Shown: positions 1 to 6,404 of the stretch, piece after piece
Layout of the letters: each line of letters begins with the position of its first letter
How positions within the stretch are numbered: the stretch's first letter is position 1
Source of the DNA: an uncultured Pseudomonadota bacterium
GTDB lineage: Bacteria; Pseudomonadota; Alphaproteobacteria; CACZRW01
Assembly (NCBI GenBank): GCA_902783675.1
Contig: CACZRW010000078.1
Location: 1 to 8,754, forward strand
Length of the DNA: 8,754 nucleotides
Reading direction: 5' to 3'
Program-made: the position numbers and the translations under genes
The notes under the pieces: model-generated
Told to the model about the DNA's origin: nothing
Seen by the model: the letters and a program-made list of their open reading frames with translations, nothing else
Databases searched by the model: none

Positions 1-173
1 AGCATTTCGGCAAGATAAAGCCCGTCGGCGATAATGGACGGCTCGCCCGTAAGCGCAAGCGCCGCAAACAGCAAAACATAAATGATAAAGGCAAGACACG
101 CCGGAAACATCAAAATTAAAAAGACGGTATTCCGATTGTTTTGCTCTATATGATCATAAACGGTGGCAACCAT
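1..173 (-). CDS. M48-family (HtpX-like) membrane metallopeptidase, N-terminal fragment
   Basis: Reading the minus strand from an ATG at 173 gives 57 open codons to the window edge, beginning MVATVYDHIEQNNRNT. A strongly hydrophobic segment follows at about residues 17-40 (FLILMFPACLAFIIYVLLF), then a loop containing GEPSIIADG. An (A)TxYDxIxxNxRxT start followed at once by a membrane helix is what I know from M48 peptidases encoded next to LemA. The zinc-binding HExxH motif would lie outside the window, so catalytic identity cannot be confirmed. The start lies 9 bases after the lemA stop, which is a tandem TAG TAG, and the only purine-rich site (GAGGG, 187-191) sits inside the lemA end about 13 bases upstream, so translation is probably coupled to lemA. 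If family membership is right, it is an inner-membrane protease in envelope quality control. That it is a real gene is likely; the family call is moderate. Confidence 0.62.
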   Translation of the reverse strand, partial: MVATVYDHIEQNNRNTVFLILMFPACLAFIIYVLLFAALALTGEPSIIADGLYLAEM

Positions 174-182
174 AGAGGGCTA

Positions 183-932
183 CTATTTTCCCTCAGGCTT
201 TTCGGCAGGCACAGACGCAGGCTCTTCCGCCATAGCATCGGTTGCCGCTTCAATCGCTGCCTTTTCCGCTTCAATCGCCGCCGCTTCTTCGGTAGGCGCG
301 GGAGAAGGTGCGGGAGTAGGCGCGGGAGTAGGCGCAGGCGCGGGAGCTCCCGTCGCTTCCGCCGCTACCGCGGTAAAGCTGACCTTTACGGGACGACTTG
401 CCGCTTCTTTTTCCTCGGCATCAAGTTCGAAAAAGTCGCCTTTACCGAACTTAAATGCTTGCGCCACAAACTTGCTGGGGAATTGCTCAATAGTGTTGTT
501 AAGAGCCAAAACATTTGAGTTATGGAAACGACGCGCCGCTTGGATTTTATCCTCGGTATCGGTAAGCTCGCGTTGCAATTCCAAAAAGTTTTGGTTTGCC
601 TTTAAATCGGGATAATTTTCGGCAACGGCGAAAAGGCTTTTAAGAGTGCCGGAAAGGAAGTTTTCGTCTTTAGAGCGCGTGGCCTTGTCTTTGTCTTGAT
701 TAGCCATCGCCGAAGTCCGCGCCTCGGTAACCTTTTGCAAAGTCCCCGCTTCGTGCGCGGCGTAACCTTTCACGGTCTCAACCAAGTTGGGAATAAGGTC
801 GTAGCGGCGCTTTAATTGCGTCTCAATATCGCTCCACGCTTCCTTTACGCGGTTCCTGAAGGTAACCAGCTTGTTATAGGTAAAGATGACATAAAGCGCG
901 ATTGCGGCAATAAGAACTACAAAAACTTCCAT
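183..932 (-). CDS. lemA: LemA family membrane protein with Pro/Ala-rich tail
   Basis: 249 residues. Residues 2-19 form one N-terminal membrane helix, followed by the LemA signature region (KLVTFRNRVKEAWSDIETQL, then RRYDLIPNLVETVKGYAAHE at about 42-61) and the later conserved part (AENYPDLKANQNFLELQ, about 104-120; RRFHNSNVLALNNTIEQFPS, about 134-153). LemA proteins are anchored helical bundles of about 185-200 residues with poorly defined function, often beside M48/HtpX proteases, as here. Beyond about residue 188 is an atypical 60-residue tail: a PAPT-type repeat (195-214) and then an Ala/Glu-rich stretch with a repeated AAIEA. The start is supported by AAGGAG about 7 bases upstream. A GATAAT-like -10 occurs on the minus strand at 983-988, but I see no good -35 box. 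Family identification is secure; the exact role is unknown. Confidence 0.95.
   Translation of the reverse strand: MEVFVVLIAAIALYVIFTYNKLVTFRNRVKEAWSDIETQLKRRYDLIPNLVETVKGYAAHEAGTLQKVTEARTSAMANQDKDKATRSKDENFLSGTLKSLFAVAENYPDLKANQNFLELQRELTDTEDKIQAARRFHNSNVLALNNTIEQFPSKFVAQAFKFGKGDFFELDAEEKEAASRPVKVSFTAVAAEATGAPAPAPTPAPTPAPSPAPTEEAAAIEAEKAAIEAATDAMAEEPASVPAEKPEGK
292..339 (-). repeat. 12-bp tandem repeat inside lemA
   Basis: Four 12-base units (plus-strand form gtaggcgcggga, with one or a few changes in units 2 and 4) lie end to end and encode the PAPT repeat of the LemA tail. The unit length is a multiple of three, so gain or loss of a unit would lengthen or shorten the linker without breaking the frame. 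A perfect 12-base palindrome, CGGGAGCTCCCG (341-352), follows directly and is also coding. Confidence 0.8.
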
Positions 933-1026
933 ATTATTATCTCCTTAATCTGTCTTTAAAATCCGTTAAGTAACTTCTCCAAATTATCATCACCTCGCCG
1001 ATAAGGAAAGGGAAAAAGTTTTACTA

Positions 1027-1055
1027 TTGACGGGCTTTCGCAAATGCTAAAAAAT
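1027..1055 (+). promoter_or_regulatory. Probable sigma70-type promoter for the rod-protein gene
   Basis: TTGACG (1027-1032) and AAAAAT (1050-1055) are 17 bases apart. The -35 box is good and the -10 is only fair (4 of 6). The region, ACTATTGACG, resembles the lysS promoter upstream sequence. The leader to the ATG at 1093 would be about 30 bases. Confidence 0.4.
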
Positions 1056-1080
1056 AAAGGCATGCTATGTGTTTTTATCA

Positions 1081-1086
1081 AAGGGG
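1081..1086 (+). promoter_or_regulatory. Shine-Dalgarno site that decides the rod-protein start
   Basis: AAGGGG lies 6 bases before the ATG at 1093. The frame stays open upstream to a GTG at 1069, but that codon has no ribosome binding site at the right distance, so 1093 is preferred. Confidence 0.75.
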
Positions 1087-1092
1087 ATTAAA

Positions 1093-3726
1093 ATGTCTGA
1101 AGAAGGCGAAATTGCATCTTTTACCGAAATCAATTTAAAAGATAAGAAAAAGCACAAAGGTAAAATCGAGCCTCTGCCTTTAGGGCTCGGTGCGGCACAG
1201 GAAAGCGACTTTGACGGGGAGACTCCGCCGCCCGAAACTCTTTTTGCTCGCCCGCTTGATACGGGTGCCGCCGAAGTTGACACCGACTTTGAGGACAAGG
1301 AAACTCCGTGGTTCAAGGACATTCCCACGCTTGTCGCCACTTTCCTTACCGCTTTCTGGGTATTCGTAGCGGTGCAGTATTTTGTAAGGACGGGGTGGTG
1401 GGATAACCGCTTTGCGACTTCTCCCGCCGAGTTCGTAGGCTTTATCTCGGGCATGTTTTTACCCATCGTCATCATCTGGCTTTTAATCGCTTACCTGAAG
1501 CGCACTGCCCGTTTTGAGCGAGAGTCAAAGGCCTTTCGCGCGTATATGAGCCAGCTCATCTACCCCACGACCGAAGGCGCGGCTTACACCAAGTCTCTGA
1601 CCGAAGCTCTAAAGACCCAAGTAAGTGACTTGCGCCAAACCTTTGAGACCATAAACAACGCCTCGCTTATTATCAGCAGCGAACTCCAAGCTCGCATAAG
1701 CGAAATGGAAAGACTCGCATCTAAGGTTAACGGCGAAATCCTTTTCTCCATAAAAGACCTTACCGGCAATGTTGAGAAGTTACTTTCCTCGGCGGACAGC
1801 GCGTCCGTAAGGGCAAAGGAAGCCTCGGCGCTTTTATCCGACCAAGTCATCACCTTAAACGAAGCGTCCGAGGAAGCGGGCGCAAGGGTGACCGGCTTTG
1901 GTGAAAGCCTTAAATCCAGCATCATCGGCATTAACGAACTTTCCGGCAAGATAGAGGAAAAAGGCGACCTTATCACCAACACGGTTGCTCTTTTGGAAAA
2001 GAAAATCTCTGCCGTGAACGAAAACACCGAAGAGATGATAAAGGCCTCGGTGGTAATGGCGGAAGATTTAAGTGCCAAGACAAGCGAACTTACCGAACTT
2101 TTCCGCTCGCATGAAACCGAACTTGCCGTAAGGACCGAAGCCGTAAGCGCCGAAGCTGCCTCGCTTGCCACTTCGTTTAAGAAGCAAGGCACGATTATCA
2201 GCGACGAGGGTAGCCGCATATCCGAGCGCTTAAAACTTTTAAGCGAGGATATAACCGCCAAAGCGACCGAGGTATTCACCCTTGCGGATAATTCCTTCGC
2301 GAGAATGGGTGATGTTGCCGAGCTTATAAAGACCAACTCTGCCCTTGTATCCTCGGCTTCGCAAAAGGCCTCGAACGATATGCTTGAAGTAGCGGGCACG
2401 CTGGATAAAACCTTTGCTTCGGTTGCCGCAAGCGCCGACTCCGTCACGGATAAAACCGCCGCTTTTGTCGAGGAAGTAGGTGTAAAGTGCGGCCAAATCG
2501 GCGAGGTAACCGACAGCGTCTGCGCCAATATCGCCGCCGTTGCCGAAACCGCCGCCGGCAATACCTTGGCGCTTAAACAAACCATAGAAGGCGTTGCCGA
2601 AGGCTTTGACGCCCTTATCACCACGGTAAAATCCGAAAGCGGTAAATTAGAGGAACTCTCCGCCATCGTTGTGGCACAATCCCGCTTGGCGGAAAGCTCG
2701 CTTGCCGAGCAGCAACGCCACATCTCCGCCTCGGCGGCAAGGATTGAGGAAGTAAAAGGCGAGCTGCGAAAAGAGGTTGAGGAGCTGACCGGCGCCGCCG
2801 CCTTTATCGACGAGAACACCGCTTCTGCCATATCCAAGCTGCACAGCAATATGGAAGAGCTTATCGCCATTGCGGACTCGGTCATAAGCCGCACCGACGA
2901 AGTCAGCGAAGCCATAGCCAAAGGCACCGCCACGCTTGACACCTCGTCAAATGCCGCACTTGCCACCGTGACCAAAGTCGCTACCGTCTTAAAGGCCGAA
3001 GGCGACAGCATGGAAAACATGAGCGCCATGCTTGAAAGACAGGCAGGTGTTCTGGAAACCATGACCGCCTCTGCCGAAACCAAAATCGGTGCGCTTACAA
3101 ACGGCTTTGAGGAACGCGCCGAATACCTTGCCGACCTGCTTTCCAAGGCGGAAACCTTCATTGAAGGCAAAAGCAAACAGATGCTCGGCAATATAGACGC
3201 CGCCCGCGATCTTATCCAAAAGCATTCCGAGCTTATCGATGTCGATATGGACAAGATAGCCGCCAAAGTCTCTAAAATTGAGAAGGGCTTTGACAGCCAG
3301 TTTAACCTTATCACGGGCGCTTATGATGAAGTGCTGGCAAAGATTGATAAGGCAGTCGCCATGGTCAAGGAATCCGAAGCCGAGTTTAACGAGACCGGCG
3401 ATCGCACTTCCATAAAGGCGGCTAAGGTGCTTGAACACATCGGCAGCCTGTCCAAGAACGCCATCGACAGAACCGAAGCTATCGCCACCATCATGGAACA
3501 GATAAGCAGTGAGATTGAAACGCTGGCAAGCAAGTCTTCGGATAAGATAGAGGACGCTGCCCTTAAAATCCGCCACATCTTTGGCGAAGTCTCCGAAGGG
3601 ACGGGCGCAGCAGCCGAGGAAGTCCTTGCCGCCGGCGAAGCCTTTATAAGAAGGGCGGAAATGATAACCAAAGCCTCGGACGCCGCCGCGCAAAAGCTGA
3701 AAGTTTTAATAAGCGAGTTAAAGTAA
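1093..3726 (+). CDS. Two-TM membrane protein with very long cytoplasmic coiled-coil rod, unnamed
   Basis: 877 residues from the ATG at 1093. Residues 1-75 are charged and probably cytoplasmic. Two membrane helices follow (about 78-98 and 114-135) with a short WW-containing loop between them; KRTAR (136-140) after the second helix fits an N-in, C-in topology. From about 140 to the end the sequence is an Ala/Ser/Glu/Lys-rich helix with heptad-like spacing. I find no Pro or Trp in residues 159-877, and the only two Cys are 466 and 477. The pattern superficially recalls chemoreceptor signalling helices, but I see no HAMP domain and no conserved MCP hairpin tip. Length and build (two N-terminal TMs plus a coiled coil of about 700 residues) match what I recall of Caulobacter TipN, a cell-pole marker; this is an analogy, not demonstrated homology. 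It appears monocistronic, divergent from lemA and convergent with cdd. Function unknown; a scaffold, polarity or envelope-organising role is inference. Certainty that it is a real gene is very high. Confidence 0.93.
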   Translation: MSEEGEIASFTEINLKDKKKHKGKIEPLPLGLGAAQESDFDGETPPPETLFARPLDTGAAEVDTDFEDKETPWFKDIPTLVATFLTAFWVFVAVQYFVRTGWWDNRFATSPAEFVGFISGMFLPIVIIWLLIAYLKRTARFERESKAFRAYMSQLIYPTTEGAAYTKSLTEALKTQVSDLRQTFETINNASLIISSELQARISEMERLASKVNGEILFSIKDLTGNVEKLLSSADSASVRAKEASALLSDQVITLNEASEEAGARVTGFGESLKSSIIGINELSGKIEEKGDLITNTVALLEKKISAVNENTEEMIKASVVMAEDLSAKTSELTELFRSHETELAVRTEAVSAEAASLATSFKKQGTIISDEGSRISERLKLLSEDITAKATEVFTLADNSFARMGDVAELIKTNSALVSSASQKASNDMLEVAGTLDKTFASVAASADSVTDKTAAFVEEVGVKCGQIGEVTDSVCANIAAVAETAAGNTLALKQTIEGVAEGFDALITTVKSESGKLEELSAIVVAQSRLAESSLAEQQRHISASAARIEEVKGELRKEVEELTGAAAFIDENTASAISKLHSNMEELIAIADSVISRTDEVSEAIAKGTATLDTSSNAALATVTKVATVLKAEGDSMENMSAMLERQAGVLETMTASAETKIGALTNGFEERAEYLADLLSKAETFIEGKSKQMLGNIDAARDLIQKHSELIDVDMDKIAAKVSKIEKGFDSQFNLITGAYDEVLAKIDKAVAMVKESEAEFNETGDRTSIKAAKVLEHIGSLSKNAIDRTEAIATIMEQISSEIETLASKSSDKIEDAALKIRHIFGEVSEGTGAAAEEVLAAGEAFIRRAEMITKASDAAAQKLKVLISELK

Positions 3727-3742
3727 TTGCCCTTTGGTTTTT

Positions 3743-4141
3743 CTAGGGCTTCCTTCTGTCGTAAGGAAGGGGCAGTAAGTCCGACAGCATTCGGATGATA
3801 GGCACATTGTCCTTGCCCACCGTGATAATCTCAACATCTTTGCCTTTGTTAAAGTTGTAAATCCATTGCCGACAAGTCCCGCAAGGAAGGGAATCCAGCC
3901 GCTTCGGAGTGCAAAAGGCAATCTTGACAACTTCTTTCTCGCCGCCCATCACCGCCGCACAAATCGCGTTACGCTCGGCGCACATGGACGAGCCGAAACT
4001 GTCCGTTTCCACATTACAGCCCAAAAATACTTTGCCGGACTTGGTCAAAACCGCCGCACCGACGGGAAAGTCTGTAAAAGGAGTATACGCCATCTTTGCC
4101 GCTTCGGCGGCTTTTTGCAAAAGTTCTTCGTTAGTTATCAT
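3743..4141 (-). CDS. cdd: Cytidine deaminase
   Basis: 132 residues from the ATG at 4141, the usual size of a short tetrameric cytidine deaminase. The enzyme hydrolytically deaminates cytidine and deoxycytidine to uridine and deoxyuridine in pyrimidine salvage, in the cytoplasm. Visible family features: PFTDFPVGAAVLT near the N-terminus, GCNVE at 41-45 (substrate binding), CAE at 54-56 (zinc ligand Cys54 and proton-shuttling Glu56) and PCGTC at 86-90 (zinc ligands Cys87 and Cys90). All catalytic residues are intact. The open frame continues upstream to 4246, but that extra sequence is promoter-like and basic. GGAG at 4149-4152 is 7 bases from the ATG at 4141 and only 1 base from another in-frame ATG at 4147 (ATG GCA ATG), so 4141 is favoured. 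It is a single gene whose stop lies 16 bases from the stop of the convergent rod gene; no convincing terminator separates them. Confidence 0.96.
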   Translation of the reverse strand: MITNEELLQKAAEAAKMAYTPFTDFPVGAAVLTKSGKVFLGCNVETDSFGSSMCAERNAICAAVMGGEKEVVKIAFCTPKRLDSLPCGTCRQWIYNFNKGKDVEIITVGKDNVPIIRMLSDLLPLPYDRRKP

Positions 4142-4148
4142 TGCCATT

Positions 4149-4152
4149 CTCC
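4149..4152 (-). promoter_or_regulatory. Shine-Dalgarno site choosing between two cdd ATGs
   Basis: GGAG on the minus strand, 7 bases from the ATG at 4141 and 1 base from the ATG at 4147. Spacing supports the inner ATG. Confidence 0.65.
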
Positions 4153-4168
4153 GCTTTATAACAAAGCA

Positions 4169-4197
4169 ATAATGCCTGATTACCTTGATAAAAGCAA
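4169..4197 (-). promoter_or_regulatory. Candidate cdd promoter
   Basis: On the minus strand TTGCTT (4192-4197) and CATTAT (4169-4174) are 17 bases apart, with about 27 bases from the -10 to the cdd start. Both boxes are partial matches (3/6 and 4/6). Confidence 0.4.
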
Positions 4198-4230
4198 GAG
4201 CGCGCCGGCGCAAATAAATCTTAACTATTG

Positions 4231-4258
4231 TTGACGCCCGCGGCAAAACTGCTATATT
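4231..4258 (+). promoter_or_regulatory. sigma70-type promoter of lysS
   Basis: TTGACG (4231-4236), a 16-base spacer, then TATATT (4253-4258), each 5 of 6 from consensus. The predicted transcript starts near 4265 and has a leader of about 75 bases. From about 4291 this leader is almost all purine and contains two AGGA sites (4321-4324 and 4331-4334). The promoter is back-to-back with the cdd promoter. Confidence 0.72.
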
Positions 4259-4338
4259 GCCCTAAGGTAAAAGGCTTTTAAGGCTTAGCCTGATGAAGCG
4301 AAGTAAAGAAAAGTAAGCAAAGGAAAGAAAAGGAAAAA

Positions 4339-5814
4339 ATGGCAAACCCGAGCACGGAACAACGCGAAATTCGTATCGAAAAATTAAAGAAATTGGAAGC
4401 AATGGGCATCAATGCCTACCCGCAGATATATAAGCCCACCGCTTTCTCCGACGCCTTAAATGCAAAGTATAAAGACCTTGCCCCCGACACGCAAACCGAC
4501 GACGAAGTAAAAGTCGCGGGCAGGGTGATGGCTTACCGTAACTCCGGTATGTTTATGGACATTTACGACACTACCGGCAAAATCCAAATCTTTTGCTCAA
4601 AGGAACATTTGCCCGAATTTGAACAAGATAAAATCGCGCTTATTGATATCGGCGACTATATCGGCGTAAAGGGCAAAGTAAAGCGCACCAAGCGCGGCGA
4701 GCTCACCGTTAACGCCGAGGAAGTGACCTTCCTTTGCAAGTCTTTACTGCCGCTTCCGGAAAAGTTCCACGGCCTTACGGACATTGAAATCCGCTATCGC
4801 CAAAGGTATCTTGACCTTATCACCAACCCCGAAAGCATGGAAACGCTGCGCAAGCGCTCAAAAATTGTAAGCAGCGTCCGCGCCACACTTGAGGAAAAGG
4901 GCATGCTGGAGATTGAAACTCCCGTTTTACACCCGATTTTGGGCGGCGCGAATGCCAAGCCTTTCATCACTCATCACAACGCGCTGAATCAGGACTTCTT
5001 CCTGCGCATAGCGACCGAGCTTTACTTAAAGAAACTGATTGTCGGCGGATTTGAAGGCGTGTTCGACCTCGGTAAAAACTTTAGAAACGAGGGTATTGAT
5101 ATAAAGCACAATCCCGAGTTTACCGCAGTGGAAGTTTATTGGGTTTATAAAGACTATTATGACATGATGGACCTTGCCGAGGAGATTATCCGCAACGCCT
5201 GCATGGCTGCCAACGGCACTTTGCAAATCAAATACGGGGACATTGACATTGATTTAAGCAAGCCCTTTGCTCGCAAGTCAATGATGGAGCTTGTGAAGGA
5301 ATACACCGGACTTGATTTTGACAAATACAAAACCGCCGCCGAAGCCATGAAAGCCGTGAAAGATGCGGGCATAAACCTTGATACCGAACCCAAGACTTGG
5401 GGCGAAATCATGGTCGCCGTGTTTGAGGCAAAGGTGGAAGAGCACCTTATCCAGCCGATACATGTCATTGACCACCCGAAAGAAGTATCTCCGCTGACCA
5501 AAGAACACCGGAGCGATCCTCGTTTGGTCGAGCGTTTTGAAACATACATAAACACATGGGAAATGTGCAACGCCTATTCCGAGCTTTCCAATCCTTTGGA
5601 TCAGCGCGCTCGCCTTGAAGCTCAAGCCGCCGCTCGCGAAGCCGGGGACGAGGAAGCTAACATGATGGACGAGGACTTTGTCTGCGCCCTTGAATACGGA
5701 ATGCCGCCGACCGGCGGTCTTGGTGTCGGTATTGACAGGCTTACAATGATACTGACCAACTCGGCATCAATTCGTGATGTCATTGCTTTTCCAACCATGC
5801 GTAGAAAGGATTAG
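4339..5814 (+). CDS. lysS: Lysyl-tRNA synthetase, class II
   Basis: 491 residues, full family length. It charges tRNA-Lys with lysine using ATP, in the cytoplasm, as a homodimer. The N-terminal OB-fold anticodon-binding domain spans about 55-155 (VKVAGRVMAYRNSGMFMDIYD at its start). The class II catalytic core follows: motif 1 around 188-197 (GMLEIETPVL), motif 2 at about 248-262 (FRNEGIDIKHNPEFT), and motif 3 at about 459-468 (GGLGVGIDRL), then SIRDVIAFP near the C-terminus. Motif 2 Arg249 and motif 3 Arg467 are present and nothing is truncated. RYRQRYLDLI (152-161) is also typical of LysRS and helps separate it from AspRS and AsnRS. AAGGA lies 4 bases before the start, with a second AGGA further upstream. 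A DUF4282-like gene begins 4 bases after the stop and is probably cotranscribed. Many alphaproteobacteria instead carry the unrelated class I LysRS, so this class is worth noting. Confidence 0.98.
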   Translation: MANPSTEQREIRIEKLKKLEAMGINAYPQIYKPTAFSDALNAKYKDLAPDTQTDDEVKVAGRVMAYRNSGMFMDIYDTTGKIQIFCSKEHLPEFEQDKIALIDIGDYIGVKGKVKRTKRGELTVNAEEVTFLCKSLLPLPEKFHGLTDIEIRYRQRYLDLITNPESMETLRKRSKIVSSVRATLEEKGMLEIETPVLHPILGGANAKPFITHHNALNQDFFLRIATELYLKKLIVGGFEGVFDLGKNFRNEGIDIKHNPEFTAVEVYWVYKDYYDMMDLAEEIIRNACMAANGTLQIKYGDIDIDLSKPFARKSMMELVKEYTGLDFDKYKTAAEAMKAVKDAGINLDTEPKTWGEIMVAVFEAKVEEHLIQPIHVIDHPKEVSPLTKEHRSDPRLVERFETYINTWEMCNAYSELSNPLDQRARLEAQAAAREAGDEEANMMDEDFVCALEYGMPPTGGLGVGIDRLTMILTNSASIRDVIAFPTMRRKD

Positions 5815-5818
5815 TAAC

Positions 5819-6280
5819 ATGAACTTGAATACTACCAAAAAGGACTTTAAAAAAGGTTTTGATAAAAAGTGGAAGGAGATTACTATGAAAATGCAACTTG
5901 ATATCAATCCCGAGGACTTGCTTTCCTTTGACAAGATGATAGCAATGCCCGCAATCAAGGTTATGTATATCATCGGTTTGATATGTATTGCCGTATTCGG
6001 AATCACGCTTATTTTTGAAGGCTCGATTGTCGGTTTTTTCAGCGGCATTGCCACCGTCGTTGTCGGCGTTGTCATTTGGCGCATTACTTGCGAGTCGGCA
6101 ATTTTGCTGTTTGGCATTTACGACCGCTTGGGCGACATTAAAGCGGCTTTAAAGGGCGACGAAACAAAGAAGCTTGCCACTTTCGCCGCGGCCCCCGCTC
6201 CGAAAGCGGTTAAAGAGCCGAAAGCCGCCAAGAAACCTGCTAAGAAAAAAGCCAAAAAAGCCAAAACCAAAAAGGCTTAA
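5819..6280 (+). CDS. DUF4282-like small membrane protein with Lys/Ala-rich tail
   Basis: 153 residues from the ATG at 5819. A basic N-terminal segment (KKDFKKGFDKKWKEI) is followed by DLLSFDKMIAMPAIKVMYIIG, two membrane helices at about 45-65 and 68-88, and WRITCESAILLFGIYDRL. The LSFDKMI...IKxxYxxG start and WRIxCE...LFxIxDxL end match my recollection of the DUF4282 family, whose function is unknown. Residues about 116-153 form a soluble tail rich in Lys, Ala and Pro, ending in repeated KKAKKAK-like units resembling histone H1-type tails; cytoplasmic location and nucleic-acid or acidic-lipid binding are inference. It starts 4 bases after the lysS stop, with AAAGGA (5805-5810) placed for translational coupling. 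A better Shine-Dalgarno site (AAGGAG, 5873-5878) precedes an in-frame ATG at 5885, which would give 131 residues and still keep both membrane helices. Real gene: likely; start uncertain. Confidence 0.85.
   Translation: MNLNTTKKDFKKGFDKKWKEITMKMQLDINPEDLLSFDKMIAMPAIKVMYIIGLICIAVFGITLIFEGSIVGFFSGIATVVVGVVIWRITCESAILLFGIYDRLGDIKAALKGDETKKLATFAAAPAPKAVKEPKAAKKPAKKKAKKAKTKKA
5873..5878 (+). promoter_or_regulatory. Strong internal Shine-Dalgarno site, alternative start of the DUF4282-like gene
   Basis: AAGGAG lies 6 bases before the in-frame ATG at 5885. It is a better match than the AAAGGA serving 5819, but it also encodes Lys-Glu within an open frame, so it may be chance or a second initiation site. 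Confidence 0.45.
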
Positions 6281-6332
6281 AAAAGCGCGCTCTTTATAGC
6301 TTTTATAAGGGGCAAAGCAGAGTTTTAACCTT

Positions 6333-6371
6333 AAAAAACAAGGGTTAACACCTTGAAGTGCTAACCCTTGT
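6333..6371 (-). terminator. Intrinsic terminator of the small minus-strand gene
   Basis: On the minus strand, bases 6371-6358 pair with 6351-6338 in a 14-bp stem with one G-U wobble and a 6-base loop, and a run of six T (6338-6333, the first also closing the stem) follows directly. In plus-strand RNA the same position is an A-C mismatch and the right arm is followed by CTTGATG rather than a U tract. The signal is therefore built for minus-strand transcription, though it could weakly stop lysS-operon transcripts too. It lies 33 bases beyond the ORF stop. Confidence 0.85.
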
Positions 6372-6404
6372 CTTGATGTCAAACCGCTTATTTTTTGTTA
6401 TTAT

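Noticed and set aside
163..615. Plus-strand Ala/Gly-rich open frame opposite lemA
   Set aside because: It is the complement of the LemA repeat and core; LemA is clearly the coding strand.
1059..1069. GGCATGCTATG shared between the rod-gene upstream region and the minus-strand promoter at 6704-6718
   Set aside because: An 11-base match somewhere in 8.7 kb is expected by chance. In the rod-gene copy there is no -35 box at the right spacing and the leader would be too short.
1584..3314. Very long minus-strand open frame (576 codons) opposite the rod gene
   Set aside because: It lies entirely within the rod gene. Its Ser/Ala-rich translation is explained by the skewed Ala/Ser/Glu codon content of the sense strand, which rarely creates stops in that offset frame; no family motif is visible in it.
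1093..3726. Rod protein as a methyl-accepting chemotaxis protein
   Set aside because: The helical composition is similar, but I see no HAMP domain, no periplasmic sensor of normal size (only about 15 residues between the membrane helices) and no conserved glutamate-rich hairpin tip.
3729..3769. Inverted repeats between the rod gene and cdd (GCCCT/AGGGC and CTTCCTT/AAGGAAG)
   Set aside because: The first stem is 5 bp with an 11-base loop, the second lies in cdd coding sequence, and neither is followed by a T run on either strand, so I do not call a terminator.
4259..4338. lysS leader as a riboswitch or T-box
   Set aside because: The leader is under 80 bases, almost all purine in its second half, with only 5-bp chance pairings and no T-box sequence or terminator; it looks like an unstructured leader.
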